From positions 1-30,097 of the forward strand of contig JBJDZN010000042.1 of assembly GCA_051868045.1 (NCBI GenBank): 30,097 bases of DNA, written 5' to 3'. This stretch comes from CAKSQF01 sp051868045 (GTDB lineage Bacteria; Bacillota; Clostridia; Oscillospirales; CAG-272). The notes beneath the pieces were generated by a model, which did not search any database, was not told the origin of the DNA, and worked only from the letters and a program-made list of their open reading frames with translations. Shown here one piece after another: positions 22,527 to 30,097 of this stretch (position 1 is the first letter of the stretch; the number at the start of each line of letters is the position of its first letter). A program made the translations under genes and the position numbers.

Positions 22527-23579
22527 ATGAAGAAAACAAATGTTGCTGTGCTGTTCGGAGGGCATTCCTCCGAGTACAGTGTTTCACTGGAGTCCGCCTA
22601 CTCTGTCCTCTGCAATCTGGACAGAGACAAATTCAACCCCATTCCCATAGGAATCACCAAAGAGGGAGACTGGTATCTCTACCGGGGTCAGCTTTCCTGC
22701 ATCAAGGACGGAAGCTGGGTAAATTCCCCCGACTGCGTCCCCGTTCTGGTGTCCCCCAACCGATCCGCACACCGTCTGCTGGCGATCGGTGAAAGCGGTG
22801 TCGAATACCTCGCCATCGACTGCGTTCTTCCCATCCTCCACGGCAAGAACGGCGAGGACGGCACGGTTCAGGGAGTCTTCGAGCTTGCCGGAATTCCCAT
22901 TGCGGGCTGTAACACCCTGTCCTCTGCCCTGTGCATGGATAAGGACCGTGCCCACAAGCTGGCTGAACATGCCGGAATCCGGGTTCCCAAGTCGGTAGTC
23001 ATCGACAATCTTGCAAAAGCGGGAACGGTAGAGGAGTTTGCCCGGGAGGTGGGCTATCCCGTCTTCGTGAAGCCGGTGCGTGCCGGTTCCTCCATCGGGG
23101 TCACCAAGGTGACCGACCCCTCCATGCTGAAGGATGCGCTGGCACTTGCCCTGTCTCAGGACCGTGAAGCGGAGACCGAGGAGTTCATCGACGGATTTGA
23201 GGTCAGCTGTGCGGTGCTGGGCAAGGGAAGTCCGGAGAATCTGATCTGCGGCGAGCTTGCCGAGCTGGAGCTGGTCAAGGGATTCTTCGATTTTACCGAA
23301 AAATACACCCACAACACCTGCAAGGTACACATTCCCGCAAGAATCTCCCCCGAAAAGGCTGAGGAGATCAAGGAGCTTGCCAAAAAGGTCTATGGAGTTC
23401 TGGGATGCGAGATTTTCGCCCGTGTGGACATCTTCCTGAGACCCAACGGCGAGCTTGTCTTCAACGAGATCAACACCATTCCGGGCTTTACCGAACTGAG
23501 CCTCTATCCCGGCATGATGAAGGCGGTGGGAATTTCCTTTACCGAAGTTCTGACAAGAATCCTCGAGATGGCACAATAA
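22527..23579 (+). CDS. ddl: D-alanine-D-X ligase of the VanG-like type
   Basis: An ATP-grasp enzyme that joins D-Ala to a second D-residue for peptidoglycan precursors, in the cytoplasm. Over 350 aa the family motifs are clear: FGGHSSEYSVSLESA (10-24), HGKNGEDGT (105-113), KPVRAGSSIG (182-191), EKYT (258-261, omega loop) and FNEINTIPGFT (312-322). From memory, many segments match VanG (PIGIT-EGDWY, FELAGIP--GC-TLSSALCMDKDRAHKL, DGFEVSCAVLG), more closely than housekeeping Ddl. VanG makes D-Ala-D-Ser, so the second substrate could be D-Ser or D-Ala; sequence alone does not settle it. No serine racemase (vanT), D,D-peptidase (vanXY) or two-component genes are nearby, so it may be the cell's ordinary ligase. 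GAAAGG is the likely ribosome binding site. Confidence 0.88.
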   Translation: MKKTNVAVLFGGHSSEYSVSLESAYSVLCNLDRDKFNPIPIGITKEGDWYLYRGQLSCIKDGSWVNSPDCVPVLVSPNRSAHRLLAIGESGVEYLAIDCVLPILHGKNGEDGTVQGVFELAGIPIAGCNTLSSALCMDKDRAHKLAEHAGIRVPKSVVIDNLAKAGTVEEFAREVGYPVFVKPVRAGSSIGVTKVTDPSMLKDALALALSQDREAETEEFIDGFEVSCAVLGKGSPENLICGELAELELVKGFFDFTEKYTHNTCKVHIPARISPEKAEEIKELAKKVYGVLGCEIFARVDIFLRPNGELVFNEINTIPGFTELSLYPGMMKAVGISFTEVLTRILEMAQ

Positions 23580-23585
23580 TATGTC

Positions 23586-23620
23586 AGGTCCCGACGGCGA
23601 CTGCCGTCGGGACCTTTTTT
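23586..23620 (+). terminator. Intrinsic terminator after the D-Ala ligase
   Basis: AGGTCCCGACGGC (23586-23598) pairs with GCCGTCGGGACCT (23603-23615) around GACT, followed by TTTTT. This is a 13-bp stem with a classic U-run. Confidence 0.95.
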
Positions 23621-23643
23621 CATGATTGAAATCGAAGTTTTTA

Positions 23644-23682
23644 GGGTTCAAGGGGGACTTTTGGGGAAAAAGCTCCCTTGAA
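23644..23682 (-). repeat. Intergenic hairpin repeat, copy 2, after trpA
   Basis: Read on the minus strand: TTCAAGGGAGCTTTT, a CCC loop, then an imperfect complement ending CCCTTGAA (hairpin 23682-23647), then CCCT. It matches copy 1 at 18329-18366 in stem sequence and in the trailing TTGAACCC. It lies 7 nt after the trpA stop codon and could end the trp transcript, although no U-run follows. Confidence 0.6.
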
Positions 23683-23688
23683 AGTATC

Positions 23689-24477
23689 TCACCGCATGGC
23701 ATCCTTCATACTTCTGACGAAATCCGCCACATAGGGTGCGCTGTCCTTTCCGTGTTCGGCGATGATTTTGACGATCGCCGATCCGACGATCACGCCGTCG
23801 GCAACCTTACTGTACTCCTTTGCCTGTTCGGGGGAATGGATGCCGAATCCGATGGCGGCGGGGGTGTCGGTCACGGCACGGATTGCTTCAATGATCGCCG
23901 ACAGGTCGGTGGTAATCTCATTTCGCACACCCGTGACGCCCATGGAGGACACCACATACAGAAATCCCGAAGATTGTCCGGCGATCAGGCGAATCCGGTC
24001 GGCACTGGTGGGAGCGATCAACGAGATGATGTCCACATCGTAGCTTGCCGCAATGTCGGCGATTTCTCCCTTTTCTTCAATGGGCATATCGGGGATAATC
24101 AGTCCGTCCACGCCCACATCCCGGCACTTTTTCAGGAACTTATCGTATCCGTAGCGGAAAACGGGGTTCAGATAGGTCAGAAAGACCAGGGGAACGTTGG
24201 TAAAGCTGCGGATTTTCTCCACCATCTCGAAGACCCGGTCGGTGGTAATCCCAGCCGCAAAGGCACGGAGATTTGCCGCCTGAATCACGGGACCGTCGGC
24301 AATGGGGTCGGAAAAGGGAATGCCCAGTTCGATCAGATCGGCTCCCGCCTCCACTGCCGCACGGACAAACGCCACCGTGGAGTCGAAATCGGGGTCCCCT
24401 GCCGTAAAGAAGGGGATAAAGGCTTTCTTATTCTTAAAGGCACCGGCAATTCGATTGTTTACAATTCTGTTATTCAT
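23689..24477 (-). CDS. trpA: Tryptophan synthase alpha chain
   Basis: Cleaves indole-3-glycerol phosphate to indole and glyceraldehyde-3-phosphate; indole passes to TrpB in the alpha2-beta2 complex. The 262 aa include FIPFFTAGDPD (20-30), IELGIPFSDPIADGP with catalytic Glu50 and Asp61, YLNPVFRYG, VDGLIIPDMP and GFGIHSPEQ. The ATG at 24477 was chosen because it overlaps the trpB stop codon by 8 nt (ATGAATAA), with AGAGGAG upstream, a sign of translational coupling. A longer reading frame back to 24621 lies inside trpB and would add non-homologous residues. It is the last gene of the trp operon. Confidence 0.97.
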   Translation of the reverse strand: MNNRIVNNRIAGAFKNKKAFIPFFTAGDPDFDSTVAFVRAAVEAGADLIELGIPFSDPIADGPVIQAANLRAFAAGITTDRVFEMVEKIRSFTNVPLVFLTYLNPVFRYGYDKFLKKCRDVGVDGLIIPDMPIEEKGEIADIAASYDVDIISLIAPTSADRIRLIAGQSSGFLYVVSSMGVTGVRNEITTDLSAIIEAIRAVTDTPAAIGFGIHSPEQAKEYSKVADGVIVGSAIVKIIAEHGKDSAPYVADFVRSMKDAMR

Positions 24478-25663
24478 GCAGATCAACTCCTCTGTATCTG
24501 GCAATAGCAGCAACATCCTTGTCTCCTCTTCCCGACAGGCAGATGATGATGCTTTCATCGGGCGAAAGGGTGGGTGCCAGCTTTCTTGCATAGGCAACGG
24601 CGTGGGCACTTTCGATGGCACAGATGATGCCCTCGGTGCGGGCTATATATTCGAAGGCTTCTACTGCCTCCTCATCGGTAATGGGAACATACTGCGCCCT
24701 TCCGATGTCGTGCAGATAGGCGTGTTCGGGACCGATTCCGGGATAATCCAGACCTGCCGAGATGGAGTAAACCGGGGCGATCTGTCCGTACTCATTCTGG
24801 CAGAAGTAGGATTTCATTCCGTGGAAGACCCCGAGAGTGCCTTCAGCGATGGTGGCGGCGTGCTTGCCGGTTTCAATTCCCCGACCTGCCGCCTCGCATC
24901 CGATCAGCCGAACCCCCTCGTCTCCGATGAAGTTATAGAAGGCTCCCATGGCATTGGAACCGCCTCCTACGCAGGCGATGACGGCGGCAGGCAGCTTACC
25001 TTCAGCAGCGAGAATCTGCTCCTTTGCCTCCCTGGAGATCACCGACTGGAAATCACGGACGATCATGGGGAAGGGATGGGGACCCATAACCGATCCCAGA
25101 CAGTAGTGGGTATCGTCCACCCGGCGGGTCCACTCCTGCATACACTCGTTGACCGCATCCTTCAGAACCATGGTACCAGAGGTCACAGCATGAACCTTTG
25201 CCCCCAGCAGTTCCATCCGGTAGACGTTGAGTGCCTGACGGATGGTGTCTTCCTTACCCATGAAGATTTCGCACTCCATGCCCATCAGTGCCGCCGCCGT
25301 TGCAGTGGCGACGCCGTGCTGTCCGGCACCTGTCTCGGCGATGATACGGGTTTTGCCCATTTTCTTTGCCAACAGGCACTGTCCGAGAACATTGTTGATC
25401 TTATGGGAGCCGGTATGGTTCAGATCCTCCCGCTTGAGATAGATCTTTGCGCCGCCCAGATCCTTGGTCATCTTGTCTGCATAGTACAAAAGGGAGGGTC
25501 TGCCGGCATACTCCCGAAAAAGTCGGTCCAATTCGGCAACAAACTCGGGATCGTTTTTATAGTGTTCATATGCCGCCTCCAGGCGGTGAATTTCGTTCAT
25601 CAGCGTTTCGGGGACATACTGTCCGCCGTGGATGCCGTAGCGTCCGGGTTTCGTTTGTTCCAT
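24470..25663 (-). CDS. trpB: Tryptophan synthase beta chain
   Basis: A PLP enzyme that condenses indole with serine to give tryptophan, as partner of TrpA. The 397 aa are of normal length for TrpB1. Visible features: GRYGIHGGQYVPETLM at the start, LNHTGSHKINN with the PLP Lys88, AETGAGQHG with catalytic Glu110, GGGSNA (233-238) binding the cofactor phosphate, and CLSGRGDKD near the end. The ribosome binding site GAAAGGAAG is just before the ATG. A 59-nt gap separates it from trpC; this is where trpF often sits, but there is no room for it here. Confidence 0.98.
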   Translation of the reverse strand: MEQTKPGRYGIHGGQYVPETLMNEIHRLEAAYEHYKNDPEFVAELDRLFREYAGRPSLLYYADKMTKDLGGAKIYLKREDLNHTGSHKINNVLGQCLLAKKMGKTRIIAETGAGQHGVATATAAALMGMECEIFMGKEDTIRQALNVYRMELLGAKVHAVTSGTMVLKDAVNECMQEWTRRVDDTHYCLGSVMGPHPFPMIVRDFQSVISREAKEQILAAEGKLPAAVIACVGGGSNAMGAFYNFIGDEGVRLIGCEAAGRGIETGKHAATIAEGTLGVFHGMKSYFCQNEYGQIAPVYSISAGLDYPGIGPEHAYLHDIGRAQYVPITDEEAVEAFEYIARTEGIICAIESAHAVAYARKLAPTLSPDESIIICLSGRGDKDVAAIARYRGVDLHE

Positions 25664-25722
25664 AGAATTTCTTCCTTTCTATTCTGTTTTATTCTGTTCT
25701 GCATTCAAAAGTTCAGGGATTC

Positions 25723-26505
25723 TTATCTGCCCCTCAGGCGATCAAGCTCTGCTTTCTTATCCTTGCACCGCATCAGAGTCTCTCCGATCAGGACAGCGTT
25801 GGTACCGTTCTGCTCCAGCACCTCCACGTCCGCACGGGTCCGGATCCCGCTTTCAGAGACAAAAATCCGATCGGTCGGCACCAGTTTGCGGTATTTGGTG
25901 GAGTTGTTCACGTCCACGGTGAAGGTTTTCAGATCCCGATTGTTGACTCCGATGATCCGTGCGCCAAGGTTCAGTGCCCGATCGACCTCCCGCTCGTCGT
26001 GCGCCTCCACCAGAGCGGACAGCCCAAGAGCATGGGCGTGGCTCAGGTAATCGGCAAGATCGGTATCCTTAAGAAGGGAGCAGATCAGGAGAACCGCCGA
26101 CGCTCCCGACGCCTTTGCCTGGTCGATCATGTAAGGGTCCACCGTGAAATCCTTCCGGAGAATGGGGATTTTCACGGCAGAGGCGATCTCGTGGAGGTAG
26201 GACAGGGAGCCGCCGAACCATCTGGGTTCGGTCAGCACCGACAATGCCGAGGCTCCTGCCGCCTCATATTCCCCGGCAATGGTGAGATAGGGGAAGGACT
26301 CGGCAATCAGCCCCTTGGAGGGAGAGGCTCGTTTGACCTCGCAGATATAGGACAGTCCCGGCTTTCTGAGTGCCTTCTCAAAGGGAAATCCGGTATCCGG
26401 GGACAGCTTTTCCGCCCGTTTGCGCATTTCTTCGGGGGAAACCACCGTTTTTTCTACCTCCACCCGTTTACGGGTATAGGCGGCAATTTCGTCCAGAATG
26501 TTCAT
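25723..26505 (-). CDS. trpC: Indole-3-glycerol phosphate synthase
   Basis: Converts carboxyphenylaminodeoxyribulose phosphate to indole-3-glycerol phosphate, the substrate of TrpA. The 260-aa TIM barrel carries CEVKRASPSKG with Glu56 and Lys58, LRKDF with Lys118, LVEAHDE, GVNNRDLKTF and FVSESGI. It is a single-function enzyme: the length rules out a TrpC-TrpF fusion of the E. coli type. The ATG at 26505 overlaps the trpD stop by 4 nt (ATGA), so translation is coupled. Confidence 0.98.
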   Translation of the reverse strand: MNILDEIAAYTRKRVEVEKTVVSPEEMRKRAEKLSPDTGFPFEKALRKPGLSYICEVKRASPSKGLIAESFPYLTIAGEYEAAGASALSVLTEPRWFGGSLSYLHEIASAVKIPILRKDFTVDPYMIDQAKASGASAVLLICSLLKDTDLADYLSHAHALGLSALVEAHDEREVDRALNLGARIIGVNNRDLKTFTVDVNNSTKYRKLVPTDRIFVSESGIRTRADVEVLEQNGTNAVLIGETLMRCKDKKAELDRLRGR

Positions 26506-27530
26506 TTTGCCAGCTCACGGGACAGGTTGATATAACCTTCCATTGCCGCCTTCGCCTTGCCGCTCTCGATTGCCGCTCTCGCCTGTGCAATGCCCTCCTC
26601 AATGGAAACCTGCTTATACAGGTGAATTGCCGCACCGGCATTCAGGAGAACCGCATCGGTAATGGCACGGTCGGCATCGGTTTCAACCGTACCGCTCAGT
26701 ACCCGACGGACCTTCTCGGCATTCTCTGCAGGCTGTCCGCCCACAAGATCGGACTTTTTGCCTCTGGTGATGCCGTACTGCTCAGGGGTCAGCAGGTAGT
26801 TCTCGAACTTGCCGTTTTCAAACTCGCAAACCTTTGTAGGGGCAGAAATGGTAATTTCATCCAGAACGTCGGTTCCGAAGACCACCATGCCCCGCTCCAC
26901 ACCCAGATTGGACAGAACGTGAGCCAGCGGCTCCACCAGCTTTTCCGAATAGACACCCATCAGCTGGATATTCGCCTTTGCAGGATTGGAAAGGGGACCC
27001 AGAAGGTTGAAGACGGTGGGAATTCCCAATTCCTTACGGGGTGCCGCCACGAAACGCATAGCGGGGTGGTACTTCTGGGCGAACAGGAAGGCAAATCCCA
27101 CCTGATCCAGCAGTTGTCTGCTCTGCTCGGGCTCCAGCATCAGAACTGCGCCCAGTGCCTCCAGACAGTCGGCAGTGCCGCACTTGGAGGATGCGGCACG
27201 GTTGCCGTGCTTGGTCACCCGGCATCCGGCAGCCGCAGACACCAGTGCCGCCATGGTGGACAGATTGACCGTGCCCGCCTTATCGCCGCCGGTTCCCACG
27301 ATCTCCAGGGTGTTGCCGCCCCGATCAAAGGGAGTGGCAACCGCACGCATTCCGTTTGCGAATGCGGTGATCTCTTCCACGCTCTCGCCCTTGATATGAA
27401 GGGCTGTCAGAAAACCTGCGATCTGAGCGGGGGTTGCCGCTCCCGTCATAATTTCATTCATGACCCCGAGAGCGGTGTCATAGTCAAGATTTTTGCCCTC
27501 TGCCAGGAGGGAAATGGATTCACGGATCAT
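26502..27530 (-). CDS. trpD: Anthranilate phosphoribosyltransferase
   Basis: Transfers the phosphoribosyl group from PRPP to anthranilate, the second step of tryptophan synthesis. The 342 aa contain the PRPP loop VGTGGDKAGTVNLST (GTGGD at 79-83) and KHGNRAASSKCGTAD, a variant of the usual KHGNRSVSSKSGSAD. Further on are GPLSNPA and LDEITISAPT. AAGG lies upstream of the ATG. It starts 40 nt after trpG and ends inside the trpC start codon. Confidence 0.98.
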   Translation of the reverse strand: MIRESISLLAEGKNLDYDTALGVMNEIMTGAATPAQIAGFLTALHIKGESVEEITAFANGMRAVATPFDRGGNTLEIVGTGGDKAGTVNLSTMAALVSAAAGCRVTKHGNRAASSKCGTADCLEALGAVLMLEPEQSRQLLDQVGFAFLFAQKYHPAMRFVAAPRKELGIPTVFNLLGPLSNPAKANIQLMGVYSEKLVEPLAHVLSNLGVERGMVVFGTDVLDEITISAPTKVCEFENGKFENYLLTPEQYGITRGKKSDLVGGQPAENAEKVRRVLSGTVETDADRAITDAVLLNAGAAIHLYKQVSIEEGIAQARAAIESGKAKAAMEGYINLSRELAK

Positions 27531-27570
27531 TATTGATTACCTTGCCTTTCTTTCATTTATTTCATAGTTT

Positions 27571-28173
27571 TCATTGATTGGATTCATTTTTATCTGAAAT
27601 ATCAAGCTTACTGTCCAGGAAGTTCTCCATGATTTTTCTTCCGTCGGGAGTCAGAATCGACTCGGGATGGAACTGCAGTCCGTAGACCGGGAATTCCCGA
27701 TGCTCCACTGCCATGATCTCGCCCTCATCCGTCACGGCGGTAACGATCAGTTCCGGAGGGATGGTAGAGGGGTCTGCCGCCAGCGAATGGTAGCGGGCAA
27801 CCGGAATTTGATCGGGCAGATCGGCGAAAAGTCCGGAGTTTCCCTGAAGGTTTGCCGCCGACTGCTTGCCGTGCATCAGCCTTTTGGCATAGGTGACGGT
27901 TGCCCCATACACCTCGCAGATTGCCTGATGTCCCAGACACACGCCGAGAATCGGAATCTTTCCGCCGAAGGTGCGGATCACGTCCTCGCAGATGCCCGCC
28001 TCAGAGGGGCGACCGGGTCCCGGGGACAGGATAATCCGGCGGGGAGAAAGAGCGGCGATTTCATCCGTGGTAATGCTGTCGTTACGCACCACCCGGATAT
28101 CGGGATCCAGACTGCCTACCAGTTGGTAGAGATTGTAGGAAAAGCTGTCAAAATTATCAATCAGCAGAATCAT
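27571..28173 (-). CDS. trpG: Anthranilate synthase glutamine amidotransferase subunit
   Basis: Supplies ammonia from glutamine to TrpE. A class I amidotransferase of 200 aa with the triad Cys79 (GVCLGHQ), His169 and Glu171 (QFHPES), and with ILLIDNFDSFSYN and SPGPGRPSEAG at the N-terminus. The last ~12 residues (ISDKNESNQ) are a polar extension. In relatives the same subunit can also serve p-aminobenzoate synthase; no pabB is in view. It starts 7 nt after the trpE stop codon and is surely co-transcribed with it. Confidence 0.97.
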   Translation of the reverse strand: MILLIDNFDSFSYNLYQLVGSLDPDIRVVRNDSITTDEIAALSPRRIILSPGPGRPSEAGICEDVIRTFGGKIPILGVCLGHQAICEVYGATVTYAKRLMHGKQSAANLQGNSGLFADLPDQIPVARYHSLAADPSTIPPELIVTAVTDEGEIMAVEHREFPVYGLQFHPESILTPDGRKIMENFLDSKLDISDKNESNQ

Positions 28174-28180
28174 AGTGGTG

Positions 28181-29668
28181 TCAAAGCTCCCTTCCCAGTC
28201 CGTTATCCGCCGTGCGGATGGCGTTCAGAACCGCCGCCGCCTTATTCAGGCATTCCTGATGCTCATTTTCGGGTACGCTGTCGGCAACGATGCCTGCGCC
28301 GCTCCGGACAAAGACTCTGCCACCCTTTTTGAAGGCAATCCGGATGGCAATACAGGTATCCATATTGCCGGCAAGATCAATATATCCGATGGCTCCGCCG
28401 TAGATGCCCCGCTTATTGTTTTCCAGTTCTGCGATAATCTCGCAGGCGCGGATTTTCGGTGCGCCCGACAGCGTTCCGGCAGGCAGGATGGATGCCATGG
28501 CATCCACTGCACTCTTCCCGTCTGCGATCTCGCCCCGGACGGTGGAGGCAATGTGCATGACATGGGAATAGCGGACCACCTTCATATAGTCCAGCACCTT
28601 CACCGAACCGAATTTGCTGATTTTTCCGATGTCGTTGCGTCCCAGATCCACCAGCATTGTATGCTCGGAACATTCTTTGGGATCGGCAAGCAGTTCCGCC
28701 TCCAGTGCCCGATCTTCCTCATCGGTTGCTCCCCGTCTGCGGGTTCCCGCCAGAGGATAGGTGAACAGTTCGCCGTTCTGAAGTTTGACCAGGGTTTCGG
28801 GAGAGGCTCCGGCGATCTCGATGTCATCTGAGGAAAAATAGAACATATAGGGGGAGGGATTGGTGGTACGCAGTACCCGATAGGTGTCGAACAGACTTCC
28901 CTCTGCCTCTGCCGTCAGCCGATTGGACAGCACCACCTGAAAAATATCGCCCTCGTAAATGTATCTCTGCGCCCGTCTGACCATGTCGCAGTAGCGATCC
29001 TTGTCAAACAGGGGGACGAAATCGGATTTCAGATGCAGAGCGGGAATCTTTGCCGGCGTGCCGTCGGTGATCAGATTTTCCATCCGCTCAAGTTCTGCAA
29101 GAGCCTCCGAATAGTTCTTCTCAGGATGGTCGGTCTTCATATTGACGATCAGCAGAATCTGCTGTTTGAAATTGTCGTAGGCTATGACCTTTTCGAAGAG
29201 CATCAGGTCAAAATCCCGGAAATTTCCGTCGTCATCCACGGGGATGTTCAGCTTCGGCTCGCTGTATTTGATAAAATCGTAGGAGAAGTAGCCCACCAGC
29301 CCTCCGGTAAACGGAGGCATTCCGGGAAGGGTAGGCGAACGATTGTCCTCCACGATCTTCGTAATAGATGCCGCAGGGTCGTCGGTCTCATATTCCCGAT
29401 CCCCCTCCTGCGTCCGGAGCTTCACCCGTCCGTTCTGGCAGGTGATCTCCAGCGTGGGATCGTAGCCGAGAAAGGTATAGCGTCCCCATCGGGTATTGTC
29501 CTCCAGACTTTCAAGCATGTAGCAGTGTCTGCTGACACCCCGCAGAATCCGCATCAGCTCCACCGGTGTCCGGACGTCAGAGTATATGCTCTTGCAGACG
29601 GGAATCCGACGGTAGCAGGACGCAAGTTCCTTCACCCGTTCGAGGGTGACGGTCAGTGATTCGTTCAT
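28181..29668 (-). CDS. trpE: Anthranilate synthase component I
   Basis: With TrpG it makes anthranilate from chorismate and glutamine, the committed step. The 495 aa show the tryptophan feedback site region (MLESLEDNTRWGRYTFLG, 51-68). The C-terminal chorismate-binding domain is also present: IFQVVLSNRL, TYPLAGTRRRG, ECSEHTMLVDLGRND, PAGTLSGAPK, YGGAIGYI and RSGAGIVADSVPE. The ATG at 29668 has AAGGAAGG 9 nt upstream; an in-frame ATG at 29725 would add 19 residues from the leader and is not used. First gene of trpEGDCBA, controlled by the T-box leader. Confidence 0.98.
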   Translation of the reverse strand: MNESLTVTLERVKELASCYRRIPVCKSIYSDVRTPVELMRILRGVSRHCYMLESLEDNTRWGRYTFLGYDPTLEITCQNGRVKLRTQEGDREYETDDPAASITKIVEDNRSPTLPGMPPFTGGLVGYFSYDFIKYSEPKLNIPVDDDGNFRDFDLMLFEKVIAYDNFKQQILLIVNMKTDHPEKNYSEALAELERMENLITDGTPAKIPALHLKSDFVPLFDKDRYCDMVRRAQRYIYEGDIFQVVLSNRLTAEAEGSLFDTYRVLRTTNPSPYMFYFSSDDIEIAGASPETLVKLQNGELFTYPLAGTRRRGATDEEDRALEAELLADPKECSEHTMLVDLGRNDIGKISKFGSVKVLDYMKVVRYSHVMHIASTVRGEIADGKSAVDAMASILPAGTLSGAPKIRACEIIAELENNKRGIYGGAIGYIDLAGNMDTCIAIRIAFKKGGRVFVRSGAGIVADSVPENEHQECLNKAAAVLNAIRTADNGLGREL

Positions 29669-29734
29669 TTCAAGGTTCCTTCCTTTCTCATTTTTTCTTT
29701 TCATTTCCGTTGGAGCAGGACACAAATAAAAATA

Positions 29735-29768
29735 GCCGTCCCGACAGTATCCTCACTGCCAAGGACGG
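29735..29768 (-). terminator. T-box regulated terminator
   Basis: CCGTCC (minus strand) pairs with GGACGG, and an inner stem of CAGT with ACTG extends it; CTATTTTTATTT follows. It lies 14 nt after the T-box sequence and is the off-state alternative to the antiterminator. Confidence 0.85.
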
Positions 29769-30027
29769 ACAAAATCCGCGGTGCCACCTTGATTCGAAAT
29801 CCCGAATTTCATCCGGGCTTTCGCACTTTTCGGAGTACAGTCATACTCCCGATCGCTTACGCCGATCCTGCGTCGCATCATACTCGGAATTTTGCGAAAA
29901 CCATTTCAAAATTCCTTTCCATGCGCCCTCAGCGGTCCATTTGACAGCCTGCCACCGCCGGTTCTCAGCTCCCCCGACTCTCTGTGGGTACATCCTCTGC
30001 CGTTATCTCCGCTTCAACGGTTTATGA
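29735..30027 (-). ncRNA. T-box leader (tRNA-Trp-sensing) of the trp operon
   Basis: The transcribed leader contains the conserved T-box AAGGTGGCACCGCGG (29790-29776). Upstream are Stem I features (AGAGAGTCGGGGGAGCTGAGAACCGG, split here as AGAGAGTCGG and GAGCTGAGAACCGG). The specifier is probably TGG (Trp) at 29939-29937 in the context CAAATGGACC. The UGGC bulge of the T-box can pair with a tRNA ending GCCA, as expected if tRNA-Trp has G before CCA. Uncharged tRNA-Trp would stabilise the antiterminator and permit transcription of trpEGDCBA. Confidence 0.92.
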
Positions 30028-30033
30028 TATTGA

Positions 30034-30062
30034 AGTATATCACAGTTTTTCCCTTTTGTCAA
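30034..30062 (-). promoter_or_regulatory. Sigma-A promoter of the trp operon
   Basis: Minus strand: TTGACA (30062-30057), a 17-nt spacer ending in TGA, then TATACT (30039-30034), an extended -10. Transcription starts near 30027. Confidence 0.92.
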
Positions 30063-30097
30063 GGGCTTTTACAAAATTTCCTTCAAAAAACATATCA

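Noticed and set aside
24478..24621. Longer N-terminus for trpA
   Set aside because: The added residues lie inside trpB in another frame and do not resemble TrpA; the start at 24477 overlaps the trpB stop and has a ribosome binding site.
24302..26050. 582-codon plus-strand reading frame
   Set aside because: It is antisense to trpA, trpB and trpC and crosses their boundaries. No domain or ribosome binding site supports it.
1..30097. CRISPR array, tRNA or rRNA genes, insertion sequence
   Set aside because: No regularly spaced repeats, cloverleaf sequence, rRNA conserved blocks or transposase motifs were seen on either strand.

Overview
The window looks like a chromosomal stretch of a low-to-mid GC Gram-positive bacterium of the class Clostridia, probably an Oscillospiraceae/Ruminococcaceae-type gut bacterium. 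The evidence is AGGAGG-type ribosome binding sites, sigma-A promoters with 17-nt spacers, a Trp T-box leader ahead of a full-length trp operon, a Bacillus/Clostridium-type LexA (DinR) box, a VanG-type D-Ala ligase, lipoproteins with Ser/Thr linkers and surface proteins with PxTGD sorting signals. The genus is inference. No rRNA, tRNA, CRISPR array, transposase, integrase or phage structural gene is visible.

Layout. (1) 35-3551: a single large SNF2-like helicase of the type usually carried by conjugative elements, with its own promoter. (2) 3728-5900: metG and a small DUF3592-like membrane protein, closed by a strong bidirectional terminator. (3) 5949-8883: a MATE transporter (-), divergent from an SGNH hydrolase and a 3-methyladenine DNA glycosylase (+). 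(4) 9077-10645: a secreted PxTGD-anchored protein with a discoidin-like domain (-). (5) 10753-12412: an SOS cassette, in which a LexA-controlled promoter drives a 92-aa unknown protein and a Y-family DNA polymerase (-). (6) 12578-15462: a two-helix membrane protein (+), then a GDPD phosphodiesterase with a small membrane protein (-) and a pyrophosphatase-Nudix fusion (-). (7) 15623-18360: two lipoproteins, one jelly-roll-like and one BNR/sialidase-like (+). (8) 18565-19685: a second PxTGD-anchored protein with a beta-helix-like body (-). (9) 19864-23620: mutY (-), divergent from a CapA-like lipoprotein and a VanG-like D-Ala-D-X ligase (+). (10) 23647-30062: trpEGDCBA (-) behind a T-box, without trpF.

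How the parts fit. The trp operon is one transcription unit controlled by uncharged tRNA-Trp. Its genes are tightly packed, with 4-nt and 8-nt overlaps at trpD/trpC and trpB/trpA. DNA repair recurs: the SOS polymerase cassette, mpg and mutY. At least five proteins are exported: three lipoproteins and two sortase-type wall proteins. They fit a cell that senses or binds extracellular glycans. The two wall proteins share nearly the same C-terminal anchor although their bodies are unrelated.

No clearly new multi-gene system stands out. The points most worth a second look are the pyrophosphatase-Nudix fusion, the SOS cassette with its unknown small protein, the missing trpF, the VanG-type ligase without van partners, the stand-alone mobile-element helicase, a shared intergenic hairpin repeat, and several operator-like palindromes in 5' untranslated regions.
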